DNA of 64,000 nt from Ditylenchus dipsaci (taxonomy: Eukaryota; Nematoda; Chromadorea; Rhabditida; Anguinidae): NCBI GenBank assembly GCA_004194705.1, contig SADC01000113.1:53372-117371 (forward strand), given 5' to 3'. The stretch's first letter is position 1. Each line of letters opens with the position of its first letter. Positions 47,165 to 59,100 of this stretch are shown here, one piece after another. The position numbers were made by a program, and so were the translations under genes. The notes under the pieces are model-generated. The model was not told where the DNA came from. It worked only from the letters and a program-made list of their open reading frames with translations, and made no database searches.

Positions 47165-50100
47165 ATGTTAATGTTATTTTACGTAATTCTATTGCTTGAA
47201 TTTCTGGCGGGTATTCACACCTCTTCGGTCAGAAGGATAACAACTCAGTTGAGGCAGCTCAGCTTACAGATACAGGGATATTCTCCGACGCAGACAGACG
47301 ATTGTAGGGCTTTTTTTTTATTAAGTCTTAAGATAGAGTTTTAAAAATGAAACAACTGCTACAGTCAACGCTTTATTTACGACACAAATAATTTTTTGAA
47401 GTTTTACAGCAACACAAATGTTTGAAATCTCTAAATTTTTAAGCTTAAACCCTTAAAATTTTGCGACTTTCTTTTTAGAGATGTTTCTAGCTTCCAATGA
47501 TCGCTTAAATAAAATGACTTCAAAATTCGTAGTAGTAGAATGAATTCTGTTTGCAACCAGCAAGTTTAATGTCTTTTTTCTGGAGTCGCTATTATTCAGG
47601 AAATAGTTTTCGTTATGAGAAACTTTTTGATGGTCCAAATCGATTTAGAGAGAGAGGGCAGTGTGCATTATACCAGTATAATAAATTCAAATTCTAGTAT
47701 CAAAACAAATTTGTCGCATTTCCTCTACTCACTCCCCATGCTCTAATAACTCCCACTCTACGGACATTATATCTCATGAAGTAGAGTTTTACCTTATTTT
47801 AGGGGGGAAGAGACAGGCAAAATTTTTTGGCCAAAATTCGACTTTTTGCCTTGGTCCCTCAAAGCAATCTAACCTGAAAGAGTACCTGGATACCCAAAAG
47901 ATGGAATTTGAACATAGGTTTGTTAGCTGGGACCTACCGCATAAAGAAACTCTTGTATGCATACATTTTTTATGCATACGAGAGTCACTTTCGAATGATT
48001 TGTGTCTAAGGTATGTGGGTGTGCGCATCTCAATTCCAAGCCCTCAAGCTCCCTCAAGCCCCGGGCGCAGGAGGCTTGAGAGGAAGAGATGCGTGCATTA
48101 CCTCAGACATGATTCCGAGCAAGACTCTTGATCAAAAATGCATAAAGAGACTCTTTCTGCCAAGCTCCAGTGACTAAAACGCGGTAGAATACCCTAATAA
48201 AAGTAGTTTACCTTGGTCCCCAATGCAAAAAGTCAAGTTTAGGTCATTTTTTTTTCGAAAATCAGCTTTTTGTAGAAAGTATCACATAACAGCTTTTTTA
48301 TAGTTTTTCAGCATATAAAAATTACTTAGAAGACGTTGAAAGACTATTTTATAATAAGTGAAAAACCCGCCCACCCAATAAGTTCCGGGAAGCGTTTGTT
48401 TGAAGCACTAAAATGTCGGTAAAATACCTGTTTATCTTCTCCAGTACTATCTGGCAACACCTAGTCACCACTACGGGCACGACTGTATAAGTTCTATTAC
48501 ACGATTGCTAAGGTTCTATATACTGAGTTTCTAAAAATTGCAGTCAAAACTGAAATACAGGCCTTCAAAGCTCATTGGATAGCTAAGGACTTGTAGATTT
48601 AACCTTGTTGACGAAGTTCTGCATCAAAACTGAGTTACCCGCCTCAAAAGTCAAAATATCGAACCACATAGTCAACTCTTTAACTATGAGCATCACGAAG
48701 TCATGCCAAATACTATAAGTAGATGTGTAATTTTCGCAATCCATTGCACAGAGTGAGTCAAAAAATGGCACCATTTTTTAAAAATATCATGTCTAGGTTT
48801 CATTTGGGGGGGGGTGTATGCTCTGGTAGCGCCAATTAAATGAATAAACGCAAAATTTGAATTCAACGGGAGATTCACACACTTCGATGTGAGATTTACA
48901 TATTTTGACGGAAGATTCACATCATTTGCGCGAAATTTGAATTTGACGGGATAAAAAATAAATTTGACAGGAAATTTACATATTTTGACGGGTGCTTTCA
49001 CCTACAGCTTTTAAATAACCTAGAAAAAGTATATTTTATAAAGAGAGTGTACTGACCAGGGTTCACAGATCGAAAATTGGAAAAGCAAGATTTTGTTTCC
49101 AAAAAGCAGGAATTTAAACCAAAAAATTTACAAAAAGCAGGAATAAGCTGTTATTGCAAAATTGCAAAAATTCCTCCTTTTTTCACGGACAAAAAGCAGA
49201 AAATTCCTGCTGAAGGCTTCAGCCTGAAGCAGGACATCTGTGAACCCTGATACCAGCCTAACATTTGTTGAAGAAAATTTGACCGAACAATCCTTCTTTG
49301 AATTTAGAAGATGGTGCGGTTTTTTTTTGACTCACCCTGTATATACGTATTAGACTAGACAGATGTGTTTTTATATATTTTAGATGTCGCAATCAGCATT
49401 AAGGCTGAACCAGGCTACATTGGTTTGTTATTCCTCTCATGTTCCCCAATTTTAATCATCCACATTTCCAGTCAAATTCGAGCCATTCGCCAGTGCTGAC
49501 AGAGTGCATCACATGCTGCTCTACGGTTGCGACCAGGTAAATATTGTCCAAAAACCACCGAAGCTTACAAAAGCCCTTTTTCCAGCCAGCCTATAATGGA
49601 GACTTTTGGAGGGGAGGTGCCACTTGTGGAGGATCTACCCACATTCTGTATGCTTGGGCAGAAATGCGCCTCCTTTATCACTGCCCGATAATGTAGCTTT
49701 TCCAATAGGCAATGAGGGAGATCCAGTACAGTATCTGGTGCTCCAAATCCACTACGCCAAACCATTTGAAGGCAATGTAAGGGATTTCTCCGGGGTCACC
49801 CTTCACCTAAGTGACAATAGACCCAAGTATGTAGCGGCTGTCTACTTATTTGTATCCGACAGCCGATCCCACCCCGTCAGGCAGCTTCACTCAACAATAT
49901 GAGCTGTAGCTATAATTCTGAAACTGAGTTGCATCCATTTGCCTTCAGGACACACACCCACGCTATGGTTGGAGTAATTTGTTCGAGTACCCTATATTCT
50001 CTATTAAACGCCCTCCCCAAATGCGTATTTTGTACCCAGAACCCTTTACTCTGGTTTTCAAACTTTTTTAGATTTTGTTGATGTTACAATACCGATTTGA

Positions 50101-53100
50101 AAAATCTAATCGAAAAATTGTGAAATCTAGGAAGAAGTCCGAGCACAAAATACGGATTTCGGGTGGGGTGTTTAATAGAGAAAATGCGGTATTTTGTAAA
50201 AAAAAAATTATACGACTAGACTTTAGGGTAGAGTGGTATCAGCCTATGTTAAACACGCGTCTGACGGCAGCTGGCAACAAATTGGCAAGAGGAATCCACA
50301 GTGGCCACAGGTTAGATTTCTTAAAATAGTAAAGATTTAAAATTAGAATGTAGAAAGTGGCTAATTCAAAAGTACGAAAAAAAACGATAAAAACCAAAAT
50401 ACGCACCTCCCCCTCATCCCTAAAGTCTGTCCTCTTTTAAAGGCCATTGCCGTCTCCGACAACGGTTGTCCCCCGCCAATTCAAATTTTTTTCTTTATCG
50501 TTGGATTTACGTACGAATTTTTCAACTTGGTTTCTAACAATAATACACCTAAAATTGAATTCTAGGCCTTGTTTTGTTAGAAACCAAACTGAAAAATCCG
50601 TACAGAAGTTCAGTGATTAGGCAAAAAAAATTGAATTGGCGGGGGACAATTCAAAACAGGTGGCAATGGCTTTTTAACTTTTAAAAAGAAATCGTCCGAA
50701 CTCTGAAATCGAAACCGCAAATTGTAATAGACCATCGAGCGGAAAATAGCCGATTAAATAATGCTAGCCGCATGCATTTCACAAAGAATTCAAACCCTAG
50801 AAAACTATCATACTTTAATGGGTTTTAGACTATTTTTAAAACCCTCATTATGATTTGAACTCAGGTTTCTCATCTTAAAATTTTTGAAATAAAGTACATT
50901 TTGCCAAACAAACTACAATTCGTTGGTTTTTCGTCAAAAAGTTTTATCCAGTGCTTGTTGATATTTAAACACCAAAAATAAAAATTTTACGTAAAATCTA
51001 AAAATGTAGGGTGCGAAATAAAGTACAGATCTTTAACACGCCAAGGCCTGACTGTAGAACCCGCACATTCTGGTGCATAATTTTATCGAGAATCTTTTTA
51101 TTGCGGTTGATCTTGTTAGAAGGGCAACTTTTGACAATCTAGGCGATATTGTACGGATGCAACATAGAGGGGACGCAACAGAGAGAGTTGCAACATACAG
51201 GTTCGACTATAGTTGAGAGAAGAAGCTATTTGCGAAAAGATCTCATTGGGAAAACAATTACGCCATATCATAATTTGCAAATTAGATTTCACCTTGTAAG
51301 TACTCCTTGTAAGTAGCGTCAGAATGAAACCCATCAAAGACTGACCTTAAAAAAAAAAGTTTGAACAAAAACTCGGCGGTGTTTTTTGCACGAACTCGTT
51401 ACTTTTTGAATATTTCAGCTCTTCCAATCCAGTCCTAACAAAGTGGTCATCAAAAAAGGCGACTTCATGGCAGCCACTTGCCGATTCGACTCTAGCGACA
51501 AGGATGTCAGCACTCCCATGGGGTTAGTTATTCAACATTTCCTTCTAAATTATCCGGTTTATTCAATTATAATTGACGCTAAATGATTTTAGGAGCATGG
51601 GTGTGGACGAAATGTGCAATTTCTACATGATGTTCTACAGAGATGTGAATGCTGCCGATCCGTTCCCTTATGGAGCTGGCTGTGGAATGAACGAGAAACC
51701 AGAGTTGGTGGCCAAGGAATACCCTATGGAAGGATCAACCTTGCTGCCTGCACATCCTGAATGGGAGCACATGGCTCACCAAAGTGGAAAACCTTTTGGA
51801 GTAGTGGAGAAGGAGAAAATCAGCAGTATTGGAGACGAAAAACTGGGACAGGTCTCTGGACTAGCGTTTGACAATCTAGGCAATATTGTGGTTTTTCATC
51901 GAGGAAGCAGAACATGGAGTTATATGTGAGTATTACATGGATTTTATGTTAGAGTGAAGTTTTGGGGTTGCAGGACATTCACAGGAGATAACGTGCTACA
52001 AGATAAAACACCGATTGCAACACCTACATTACTGGTAGAAGAGTGGGCGGAAGCGAGGATAAAATCCAACTGGTTGCTAAGTATGGGAAAAATTTGTAAG
52101 TTTTTGGATTGGACCCGAAAAGACTACTACCTCAGCAACAATTTTTTGTGATGAGGTTTCATCCATTTATTGATTTGGCATTTTTAGTAAGCAACGTCCA
52201 TAATTTGTTGTGGGTGCTGTATCTTTCTTGTTCGCTAAAGTTAGTTTAATAATAGGGTCAATAACTAGGGTTGGATCGGGTTAACCGAAAAATGATTTTT
52301 TTGCCGAAGAACTAAACTCGAAAATCGGGATTTTCAAAAACTGGAATAACCGAGAACCGGATTCAGCAAAATACCGATTTATTTACGACAAAATAAACAG
52401 AAACCGTGTGAAGTCTGGTTAACCGACCGAATTTTTTAGAAAAAACCGAAAATCGACCGGGTCGAAAATCGACCGATTTTAAAACTTTTTAAATGGCCGA
52501 ATCCGGCCATAAGATGACAATGAACTAATTCCATAATTTGTGTTAAAGACAATTGCCGTTGACCACCATACGAATTGATAAATTCGAATCCACAAGACAC
52601 CATACTCTTTTGAGTATTTTGGAAAATTTGGATAGATTTTTTTTCAAAAAAAACTGAAATAAATACAGTGCTGTTCCACACGAATTTAAATTTGACCATT
52701 TCCGATGATTTTTAAAGAAAAATATTTTCTTCACTGTTAACACTTCAATGTTTTATGCCAGGACACATATAGCAAAAAACTTTGCAGGTTCTACATGCCA
52801 CACAGTGTCTTTGTAGATAACAGCAATTACTATTACACCACCGACGTTGGCACTCACCAAAGTGATCAAATGGCAGATTCAAAACGGTAAATTCTGACCT
52901 ATCTCTCAGCTAACCTAATCAAAAGCCGATTTCAGATGAGCTGACTCCAGTCTGGGAACTTGGCACGAAATTTCAGCCAGGATCAGACCGCAACCATTTC
53001 TGCAAACCAGCTGGAGTGGCTGTCTCCAGAGCTGACGGCACTGTGTATGTGGCAGATGGATATTGCAATAACCGGATCATGAAGTTCTCCAAAGACGGGC

Positions 53101-56100
53101 AGTTCTTGCTGGAGTGGGGTCATGCTTCTCAACACCAGAGGGAAGGTGCTCTAAGTTTGGGTCTCGGCTACTTCTTCCTTCCCACGATATTTCGCTGGAT
53201 GAGAGGAATAGCAAGGTGTATGTGGCTGACAGAGAGAATGGCAGAGTACAGGTTTTCAACGACCAAGGAGATCCAATGTTTGAAGTGCGCAATCCAAAAC
53301 TGTTTGAATCAGTTTACTCGGCTCATTTTTGTGATGGTGGGTGGCTTTGAAATAACTCAGTTACTGCACAACAAGCTACGCATACACTTTCGATAGACCG
53401 TCTACACCCGCCCCCTAAAGTTCGTGTCCGCTTTTTACCTAACACTATATATTTTTGAAATTCCTGATCTGTCAGTCTTTTCCCTTAAATCGTAAGGACT
53501 ATGATATTACCGGTCGCTTCTCAAAAAGATAAAAAAGTCGTGCCACTAAGACCCGTGCCTCTCGATCGGTCAACGAATTTTTTAAAAAAGGTGACAGCTT
53601 ATCGAGAGGCGCAAGTTTAAATGGCAAAACTTTTTATCTTTTTTCAATAATCATTACAATTTTCGTATTTTAATGACGTATCAGATCTGGAAAATGACTT
53701 GAAAATTCGGTAAACAAAAAATGTCTGACCCTGGGCTAGAACGAGCATGAAGGGGTAATGGGTTTTTTCCGAGAGTATCATCTGATATCTGCAAATAACA
53801 AAAAATAAATTTGCTACAGTCGAACTTCTTTAACCCGACACCTCCAGCCCGATTTGGTTGGCCAGCAAAGAAATAAGGCAAAGTGATACCCCGATATCCC
53901 ACTGATTTTAACTAAATTTCCGCAAGAAAATCAAAAAAGTTAAATTGAAATTGGTGTCAAAAAAATTTCTCTTGAAAAGTTAGTCATGTCTTGTCGTCTT
54001 CACTTTTTGTCGGCTTTATTCATGATTGACTCACCCAATTTTTTGTTTTTTAGATGAGCCCTCGAAAGAAAAAGGCTGTCTTTATTACTGTTATCGTTGT
54101 TATTTGTGTTGAATAAAGTGTTAACTCGAAAAGCCGACACCTAGGTCTTGGAATGAATTTGAGTCCTCTTTAGCTCGACACCTCGATAACCCCGTGTATT
54201 GATGTTATTTTAACTGCGTCCAAATTTGGATGCAGTTAACATAACGGTGCCATAAGATGAGGAAAAGGGTAACCTTACCAGTTACTCGGTTAACCTTACC
54301 ATTTACCCGTAACCATACGAGTCACCCGCAGGTAACGGGTAAGGTTACGGGTGAACTTACCCGATTAACTGGTAACGTTTTACCCGTACCATAAGATAGT
54401 AAACAAAATAGTTTTAGCTGGGCTTTTATTAGTGCACCATTGAGTACAGGGAACAGGGATACAGACTGGAGATATAATACCAGAAGAAGATACTATTGAG
54501 ACTGGAGAGCATTCTGAAGCATCTGAGTCCACCACAGCAGCAGAAGACACGACTGGAGAGCAACTGGCTTCTTTGGCTGGGATGACTAGAGCTTCTTCTT
54601 CCTCATCATCACTGGCTGAGTAGAATGTCTGGAGATGTTCCATGCACTTGAGGTGCCTCTCTTCAGTCGCGCAACTCTTCAGTCTGCTGGAGAAGTGTTT
54701 GAGCACGCTTATTATACAAAAGTGCCAAACGATCATGAGAAGACCGTAAAGCGTCGACCTGGAGTTTAGAAATCTGGAGATCTACATATTCCTTAACCGA
54801 AACTATTGTCTCGTCTAAATCATTACTATCTAAAATCTGGAGCCTTTGTTCTTCAGAAAGAACATTAATCTGGGACTGGAGATCCTCAGTAACTTTCGAC
54901 AAATTCGAAATACTCTTTTCCTGGAACGTCACCTGCTTATCTTGATTACACTGGTTCCGGGACAGCAGATGCAATCCCGTTTGAATCTGGATTCTAATAA
55001 AGTAAGCTTACTATATATATGTCTCGAGGCTTGATGGTCTCCCACCACATTAGAAATATCCTTAGTCAAAAATAATCCTACGTCTGATGTCAAAGTGACA
55101 ACGAACTATCCTGGATGTTTTTCTGGACACTTCGTCTACCTGAAAAAGATCGATGACTTAGCTGATCATCGCTACTGAATTCGCGAGGAGTTTCGAGAAC
55201 GAAAGATTCCCTGCTGGAGCTTCTAGAACCCCTGTTTCCAAAATTTGTAGGCAGATCAGTACGTTGAAGCATGCCCACTATATTTGATGCCCTAGAAAAG
55301 TTATTTGACCACTGATAAATTGAGAAGTCATGACTGGAACTTCGTGGTGAACGTAAAGTAGGAGTACTGCTCCGAGAACAATGCTCAAAAACTGGAGATA
55401 TTACGGTTTTAGAACGACCGTTAATATTGTCTGGATCAAAAATATTCTTATCTGGAACTTTGCAAGGCACTGAATTTTTGCTCGCATCCACCCGATCCAC
55501 TAGGTGATCCGGTTTCAGCAGGGCAGGCGCCTCTGAAAAAATCTCCCTACTCGCAACTTGCAAGCCAAGCACCTTAACAACTGGATCTACACGTAAAGAA
55601 TTCTCCGTAATGTGTAACCCACTACACATACGGTCCCCTTCTCCGTACTTACCCATGGTGCTACCAGTAACGCATATGACGTTTGAGTTAACTGGACTTT
55701 TATTATTGCACCATTTGGTACCGGGAACAGGGATACAGACTGGAGATATATACCAGAAGAAGATACTATTGAGACTGGAGAGCATTCTGAAGCATCTGAG
55801 TCCACCACAGCAGCAGAAGACACGACTGGAGAGCAACTGGCTTCTTTGGCTGGGATGACTAGAGCTTCTTCTTCCTCATCATCACTGGCTGAGTAGAATG
55901 TCTGGAGATGTTCCCATGCACTTGAGGTGCGCACCAAAGACCCAGATGGAGAGACAACCTTTTCGTATTGCAATTTGGAGCGCGAGCTGGAGGAGGAGAT
56001 CGAAACCATACGGAGGGAATCCCGACATGCTGGAGTAGACACTACGGAGATTCTTGCGAAGTAGATCCATCGGAGATATCTGAAACTAGAATGGGTGCCT

Positions 56101-59100
56101 CGAACGAGGACACCTCGGGATCTGGAGTAATTATAGAAACTGGAACTTCGGTAGAAACCGGACTGGAAAAGTCTATGAGACAAAGGTCATCATAGTACGA
56201 GACATGGGTCTCAGCGACCGGATGCTCTATAACTGGATTAGACTGGATAGAAAGGGAACTTAATATAACTGGAAGGTTCGCCATTGCATTGGCAAACTCA
56301 GTTCCCTTTAATTGAGAAGTAGCTATCAGTAAACCCTGAATAACTGAATTGGACAGAAGCGGCTTATTGTCGGGAACAGGTTCAACCGTGAGCGCACTGG
56401 ATTTTAAAGCTTTAAGACTAACCGTTTTGGCAGACATCAATATAGAGCAGCTAACAACAAATCAGATCCAGAAAAAGAATGCTAATATTGAAACTAGACT
56501 GCCTATATCGACAAATCTGGACAATACAAATCCATAATTGAATTTGTTTATTTAAATCTGGAACTATTTAGGGACACAATAGGTTTCCAAGCGAAACTAT
56601 TGTCTTGACTGGAAACTATTAGGTTGTAACATAAGTTCCCAGCGTTTTTTTGGAATTTCAAAATTTATTGGTGTTTCATAAAAAAACATACATCAACAGT
56701 TGCATATCATTCAGTAATGTAGTCTCCATCGTTATTTACCACTTCCTTCCATTTTTCCGGCAATTTGTCGATTCCCTTCCGCCAAAAGTCACCAGGTCGA
56801 GAGTCGAACCAATCTTGAAGCCAATCTTCGAGTTCCTCATTATTTTCAAACGTAACTCCGCGCAAATCATTGGAAAGGCAGAGGAAAAGATAGTAGTCAC
56901 TAGGGGCCAGATCGGGAGAGTATGGCGGGTGCAGTAACACTTCCCATCCGAGCTCAAGAAGAGCTTTTTTGACAAGTTTAGCCTCTCTCTTTTCCTTTTG
57001 CTTTTCCGTAAGCTCGTGGGGACCCAAGCTCCAAGCCTTTGCACTTTTCCCATAGCCGCAAGGTGACGGGAAATGGTCATTGCATTGCTGTCCATCTTCT
57101 CAGCCAATTCCCGAGTTGTTTGACGGCCATCCTCCTTCAAAAGAGACTCCAGACGGTCCTCATCAAACTCGACTGGACGGCCGGAGCGGGAAGCGTCTTC
57201 AAGGTCAAAGATGCCCTTTTTGAATTTGGCAAACCATTCACGGGCAGTGCTTCGCCAATAGCAGCCTCTCCGTACACAGCGCAAATGTCCGAGCAGCTTG
57301 TGCAGCTTTTTGGCCTCGATTGAAAGCAAAAAGAAGAAGGTGTCGAAAATGTGATTTTTTGTCAACTTGACAATCCATTTCAATTGCCTATAACTGATTA
57401 AAAATTAAGCACACAAGGGTAAATTATTAGCGCGTATGAAAGAGCAAATACAGGGCTTCATTTTGGTAAATAACATGGCACAAGGCCAGCAATCATTCGT
57501 GTCAGGAGATACCGTCAAATAAAAACGCTGGGAACTTATGTTACAACCTAATACGTTCGGACGAACGCAACAATCCTTACAAGATCAGGGTATCGGGTAA
57601 CCTTACCAGTTACCCAGGTAAAATGACGAACCTCAACTTTTGAGAATAACTTTTTTACTCGACTCTTTCTCGATTCTCGGCACAAAAAATTTATAAAAAT
57701 GTGGGTTACCGATATATAGGTTACCCGAGTAACATTACCTAGCCCTAGGTGTTGGGTCAAAAAGGTTCAACTGTGAAAGTGTACGGTAAGTAATTTCTGA
57801 ATGCACTTCCATTTCTAAGTATAAGCTTTAGTAACGAAATCCACCAAAAAAGTTTGCAATTTTATTAAAAAAACCGTTTAATAGGGTATTACTTAGAAGG
57901 TAGGGGCGAAAATCGTGCGCCAGGAAGTTAAATATACAGTCGACGCTCGATACAAGGACACACTCGATTGAAGGACACAAAATTTTTGTGACCTGACACC
58001 AACGTGGAGTTGGGCGAAATACCGGTATTTTAATATTCAAAGGAAAAATACCGAAAGGACAAATTTCTTTTATTTGATTGTTTTTTTTAAGATGAATTAC
58101 AGAGAATTATTTTTCCAAGAATTTTTTGTCTATATATTTTTTTTGGCCCGAAAATTTTTGCCTCTCACTTAGGAGCAATTTGTCATACTCGCAAAAAATT
58201 TGTTTCGCGTTGTAAATTGTGTGAGTTAGTTTATTAGTGTCACGGCTGTCAAAGTTTTTGAGGTCGACCTAACGCAAAATATCTTTCTGAAACATGAATG
58301 GACATAAGAAAAAATTTATGATGTATTAAAAAGTTATTGATTTTTCAGCGGTGTAGTTTAATATCTGTGCAGGATGTTTCGAGCAGTTACCCGCGAGACT
58401 GCAAGCTACCATAAACAACTCACTGAATTCTTCTTCATTTTCAGAACATGGCCTACTCTTCATACCTGGCTCCGGTTCCAACAATGGTCAAGTCGACACC
58501 AATAAAAATGAAATCAACAGTCACGAAATCAACGCTTATGTTGTGCCATTGAACTCCACCAAAATCCAGTTTCTTTCCGTCCTAAGTCCGACCAGTTCCG
58601 TCGTCCCCACATAATCAGGGCCAAAGGCAACACTGTGTATGTAGGCGAAATAGATGAGGCTGGTGGCATTCTTTGGAGGCTGGATATCAGGCAGAAAAGG
58701 ACACAGCGGTCATGAAAATGACTGAGTCAATGGGACTCGAAGATAAGGCTTTTTTCGGCCCCTATTGCTAGCCAATTAACCTTAGCCAATGGAAAGGCCT
58801 TCTGCTTTCACCAGCCAACCAAAAAATAGTGGAGGAGAATTGGCTGACCAGTATCTTGGTAATGTTGTTACTAGTTTCTGGCAGCTACTTGGTGTGCTAT
58901 CTTTTCTGGAAAAAGTGCTGTGGATGTTATAAGAACAAGTCGCCACAGGATGGTATTGATAGAACAGTGGGTTTTTTAAACATTTTTTGCCTTGAAAAAC
59001 CATTGTCTTCTAAGACAACGATTGTCCCCGCCAATTCGAAAAAATTTCCTTATTATCGAAATTTTGTATGGATTTTTCAATTTGGTTTCTAACAAAGCTA

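Larger units (their letters stand above)
53817..57773. mobile_element. Large pogo-like element with nested insertions in the PAM intron
   Basis: Left TA|CAGTCGAACTTCTTTAACCC then GACACCTCC; right GGTGTTGGGTCAAAAAGGTT then CAACTG. Near the left end (54053-54115) ATGAGCCCTCGAAAGAAAAA encodes MSPRKKKAVF and stops soon after, reminiscent of the basic start of pogo/Tigger transposases. Inside lie GGTAACC-word blocks (54240-54400 and 57580-57740) that look like ends of a nested hAT-like element, the minus-strand ORF at 54440-56440 and the mariner at 56619-57551. Confidence 0.65.

Noticed and set aside
54420..55930. The direct repeats as LTRs of a small retrotransposon
   Set aside because: No TG...CA ends, primer-binding site or polypurine tract seen, and the ORF continues beyond copy 2.
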